DNA from: Deltaproteobacteria bacterium | GTDB lineage: Bacteria; UBA10199; SBBF01 | Assembly (NCBI GenBank): GCA_016183175.1 | Contig: JACPFC010000103.1 | Span: 1-33,261 of the forward strand | Direction of reading: 5' to 3' | Length of the DNA: 33,261 nt | Shown here: piece by piece, positions 32,279 to 33,261 of the stretch | Layout of the letters: every line of letters begins with the position of its first letter | Position numbering within the stretch: the stretch's first letter is position 1 | Position numbers and translations under genes: made by a program | Notes under the pieces: model-generated | What the model was told of the DNA's origin: nothing | The model's input: the letters and a program-made list of their open reading frames with translations, nothing else | Databases searched by the model: none

Positions 32279-32998
32279 TTACCTTGTGGGGTTTTCCACG
32301 GGCGCGATCAGACCATAATAGAAAGGGTTCTGGAAAATTCTGTGGACCATGCCGAGAGAAAGTGTTTTTCCCGCCCGGCTCGCCAGACCCCATTGGAAGG
32401 ATAATTTTCTTGATTGGTCGATCGTATATCGGCCGGTATCGTAAGTCTCAAAGAGCCGCTTGATCAGTGGGCCTTTTACTGGATCCACCTTGGGAAAAGA
32501 ATTTCGGCCGCCGGGCAGATACCCCAAGGGGGGCGGGAAAGGCCATTCACCCCGGCGAAGTTTTTGGCGCTGACCTCTCTTCACGTTCTGGGAGAGATTG
32601 TCGATGAAATATTTGCTCTGACCGAAGGCGATATTGAGCATGAATTTGCCCTGAGGGGTGCTCTCGAACCAAAATGTGGGAAATTTGAGAAATTTGAGAT
32701 GACCGGTGTCGAGTAAATAAATGATCTGGCCGCCATCTAATGAGTTGCGGGCCAATCGATCCGGGTGCCAGGCGATGATGCCATTCGCCTCACCTTTCTC
32801 GATGCGTTTTAACATTTCCTTAAAAACAGGGCGGCCGGGGACTTTAGCTGTCATCGACTCGGTGAACTCGTGGACGATTGATAGTTTCTCCCGTTCGGCG
32901 AACAGACGGGCCTCGACCAACTGGGCCTCGATGGACAAGACCTGTTTTTCCTCGGTGTCGGTCGATTTTCTCGTGTAAAGGAAATAGTTGTCTTTCAT
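32279..32998 (-). pseudogene. Serine recombinase, N-terminal fragment
   Basis: About 239 residues. The resolvase catalytic domain has the nucleophile Ser in YTRKSTDTEEKQ near residue 9, then SIEAQ, AWHPDRLARNS and the long helix GQSKYFIDNLSQNVKRGQ. The recombinase domain begins GEWPFPPPLGYLPGG and runs to IFQNPFYYGLIAPVENPTR, where it stops. Intact relatives continue with roughly 30-40 residues (a GKHEPII-like stretch) before the KPHK region now in the other frame, so a deletion with frameshift has broken the gene. ATG 32998 has a GGGGGAGG Shine-Dalgarno. Confidence 0.85.
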
Positions 32999-33156
32999 GC
33001 TAGCCTCCCCCAAAGGGGCCCCATAGGGGCGGGTGGGTGTTGAAGAAAAAAACTCTGGGCCGATTGTGGATCAAATTGAGTTCACATTGCAAGAATTGAT
33101 CGCATTTGGCTCGCATCTCGGGCTCACTCGCTCGGCTCGCAGGCCCGAAGGGGATG

Positions 33157-33211
33157 CAACAAAAAATTGTGGGGCGTCCGCCGTAGGCGGATGACCCGTA
33201 ATTTTTTGTTG
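33157..33211. repeat. 26-bp imperfect inverted repeat upstream of the broken recombinase
   Basis: CAACAAAAAATT...TCCGCC (33157-33182) and GGCGGA...AATTTTTTGTTG (33186-33211) pair at 22 of 26 positions around a GTA loop. Its right end touches the start of the recombinase 3'-end copy at 33211. With flanking T/A runs it could act as a bidirectional terminator. Confidence 0.75.
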
Positions 33212-33261
33212 AACTTTCGCGTGGGGGGGCGGCGGCTTTCTTTTGAATTCAAAAATCCCTG
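33211..33261 (+). pseudogene. Inverted partial copy of the recombinase 3' region (runs off the window)
   Basis: All 51 bases are the exact reverse complement of 31672-31722. On the plus strand they encode NFRVGGRRLSFEFKNP, the recombinase C-terminal region. Identity begins abruptly at GAAC and continues to the window edge, so the true length is unknown. It could be a second, partial element copy or a contig-end overlap. Confidence 0.8.

Larger units (their letters stand above)
31383..32303 (-). pseudogene. Serine recombinase, C-terminal fragment (shifted frame)
   Basis: This is the second half of a large serine recombinase, in a different frame from the first half. It begins around ARGKPHKVKKHRFSLLGLAKC and includes the zinc ribbon CASCGG...YYRC, then a long coiled coil (EVKKELDRELLQIRVKQDRLL). 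Recombinase similarity ends near FEFKNPWALL, about 31660. The frame stays open beyond that through the tRNA-Glu gene to 31383, which is unlikely to be real coding. Bases 31672-31722 recur inverted at 33211-33261. Confidence 0.75.

Overview
The window reads as one contiguous stretch of bacterial chromosome, dominated by housekeeping operons and unusually rich in small dispersed palindromic repeats. It suggests a Deltaproteobacteria-like Gram-negative (Myxococcota/Desulfobacterota/Bdellovibrionota neighbourhood, possibly an uncultured lineage). The reasons are a MopE-type Cys/Asp-rich surface protein with a GGGC-type C-terminal sorting tail, an outer-membrane beta-barrel next to a LolA-like protein, the zapA-6S RNA-fthC order, and tRNAs without an encoded CCA. 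The exact taxon cannot be fixed from sequence reading alone.

Layout: (1) 1-801, the 3' end of the surface protein gene, converging on aspS (minus). (2) 2670-9654, a plus-strand run: ileS, lspA, a divergent lgt homologue, a CPBP glutamic intramembrane protease, an NfeD-type membrane serine protease and a slipin. (3) 9651-11608, minus-strand aguB-aguA, which convert agmatine to putrescine. (4) 11725-15372, minus-strand gap-pgk-tpiA-secG followed by tRNA-Leu(GAG), with a strong promoter before gap. (5) 15465-16024, a Phd/YefM-RelE-type toxin-antitoxin module, divergent from leuC-leuD (16181-18351). (6) 18463-20578, a LolA-like periplasmic protein plus an outer-membrane barrel, then an orphan RHH antitoxin-like gene. 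(7) 20949-29544, a long minus-strand series read in the order xerD, M50 protease, trpS, scpA, scpB, rluB, zapA, 6S RNA, fthC, ymdB-like and tyrS. (8) 29678-31145, trmB and a hemolysin III family protein (plus). (9) 31290-33261, tRNA-Lys, tRNA-Glu and a broken serine recombinase; the window ends inside a perfect inverted copy of part of that recombinase.

The most striking signal is the repeat load. A 122/123-bp palindromic element occurs twice (12301-12422 and 28470-28592), each time a few bases after a stop codon; one base pair of its outer stem changes in a compensated way between the copies. A second family built on GAACTTT/TTTGACATT forms two 117-bp copies flanking scpB and has entered the reading frames of scpB, lspA and xerD. 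A third family (AAATCCCCC...GGGGGATTT) is translated in frame inside agmatine deiminase. Several other hairpin repeats fill the remaining gaps. No gene-free stretch exceeds about 300 bases; the longest are 12205-12427, 28408-28602 and 32999-33261, and each contains palindromic repeats.

Genes work together as protein synthesis (aspS, ileS, tyrS, trpS, tRNAs, trmB, rluB), envelope and lipoprotein maturation (lspA, lgt-like, CPBP, nfeD-slipin, secG, LolA-like/barrel), chromosome segregation and division (scpA, scpB, xerD, zapA), lower glycolysis, leucine biosynthesis and putrescine synthesis.
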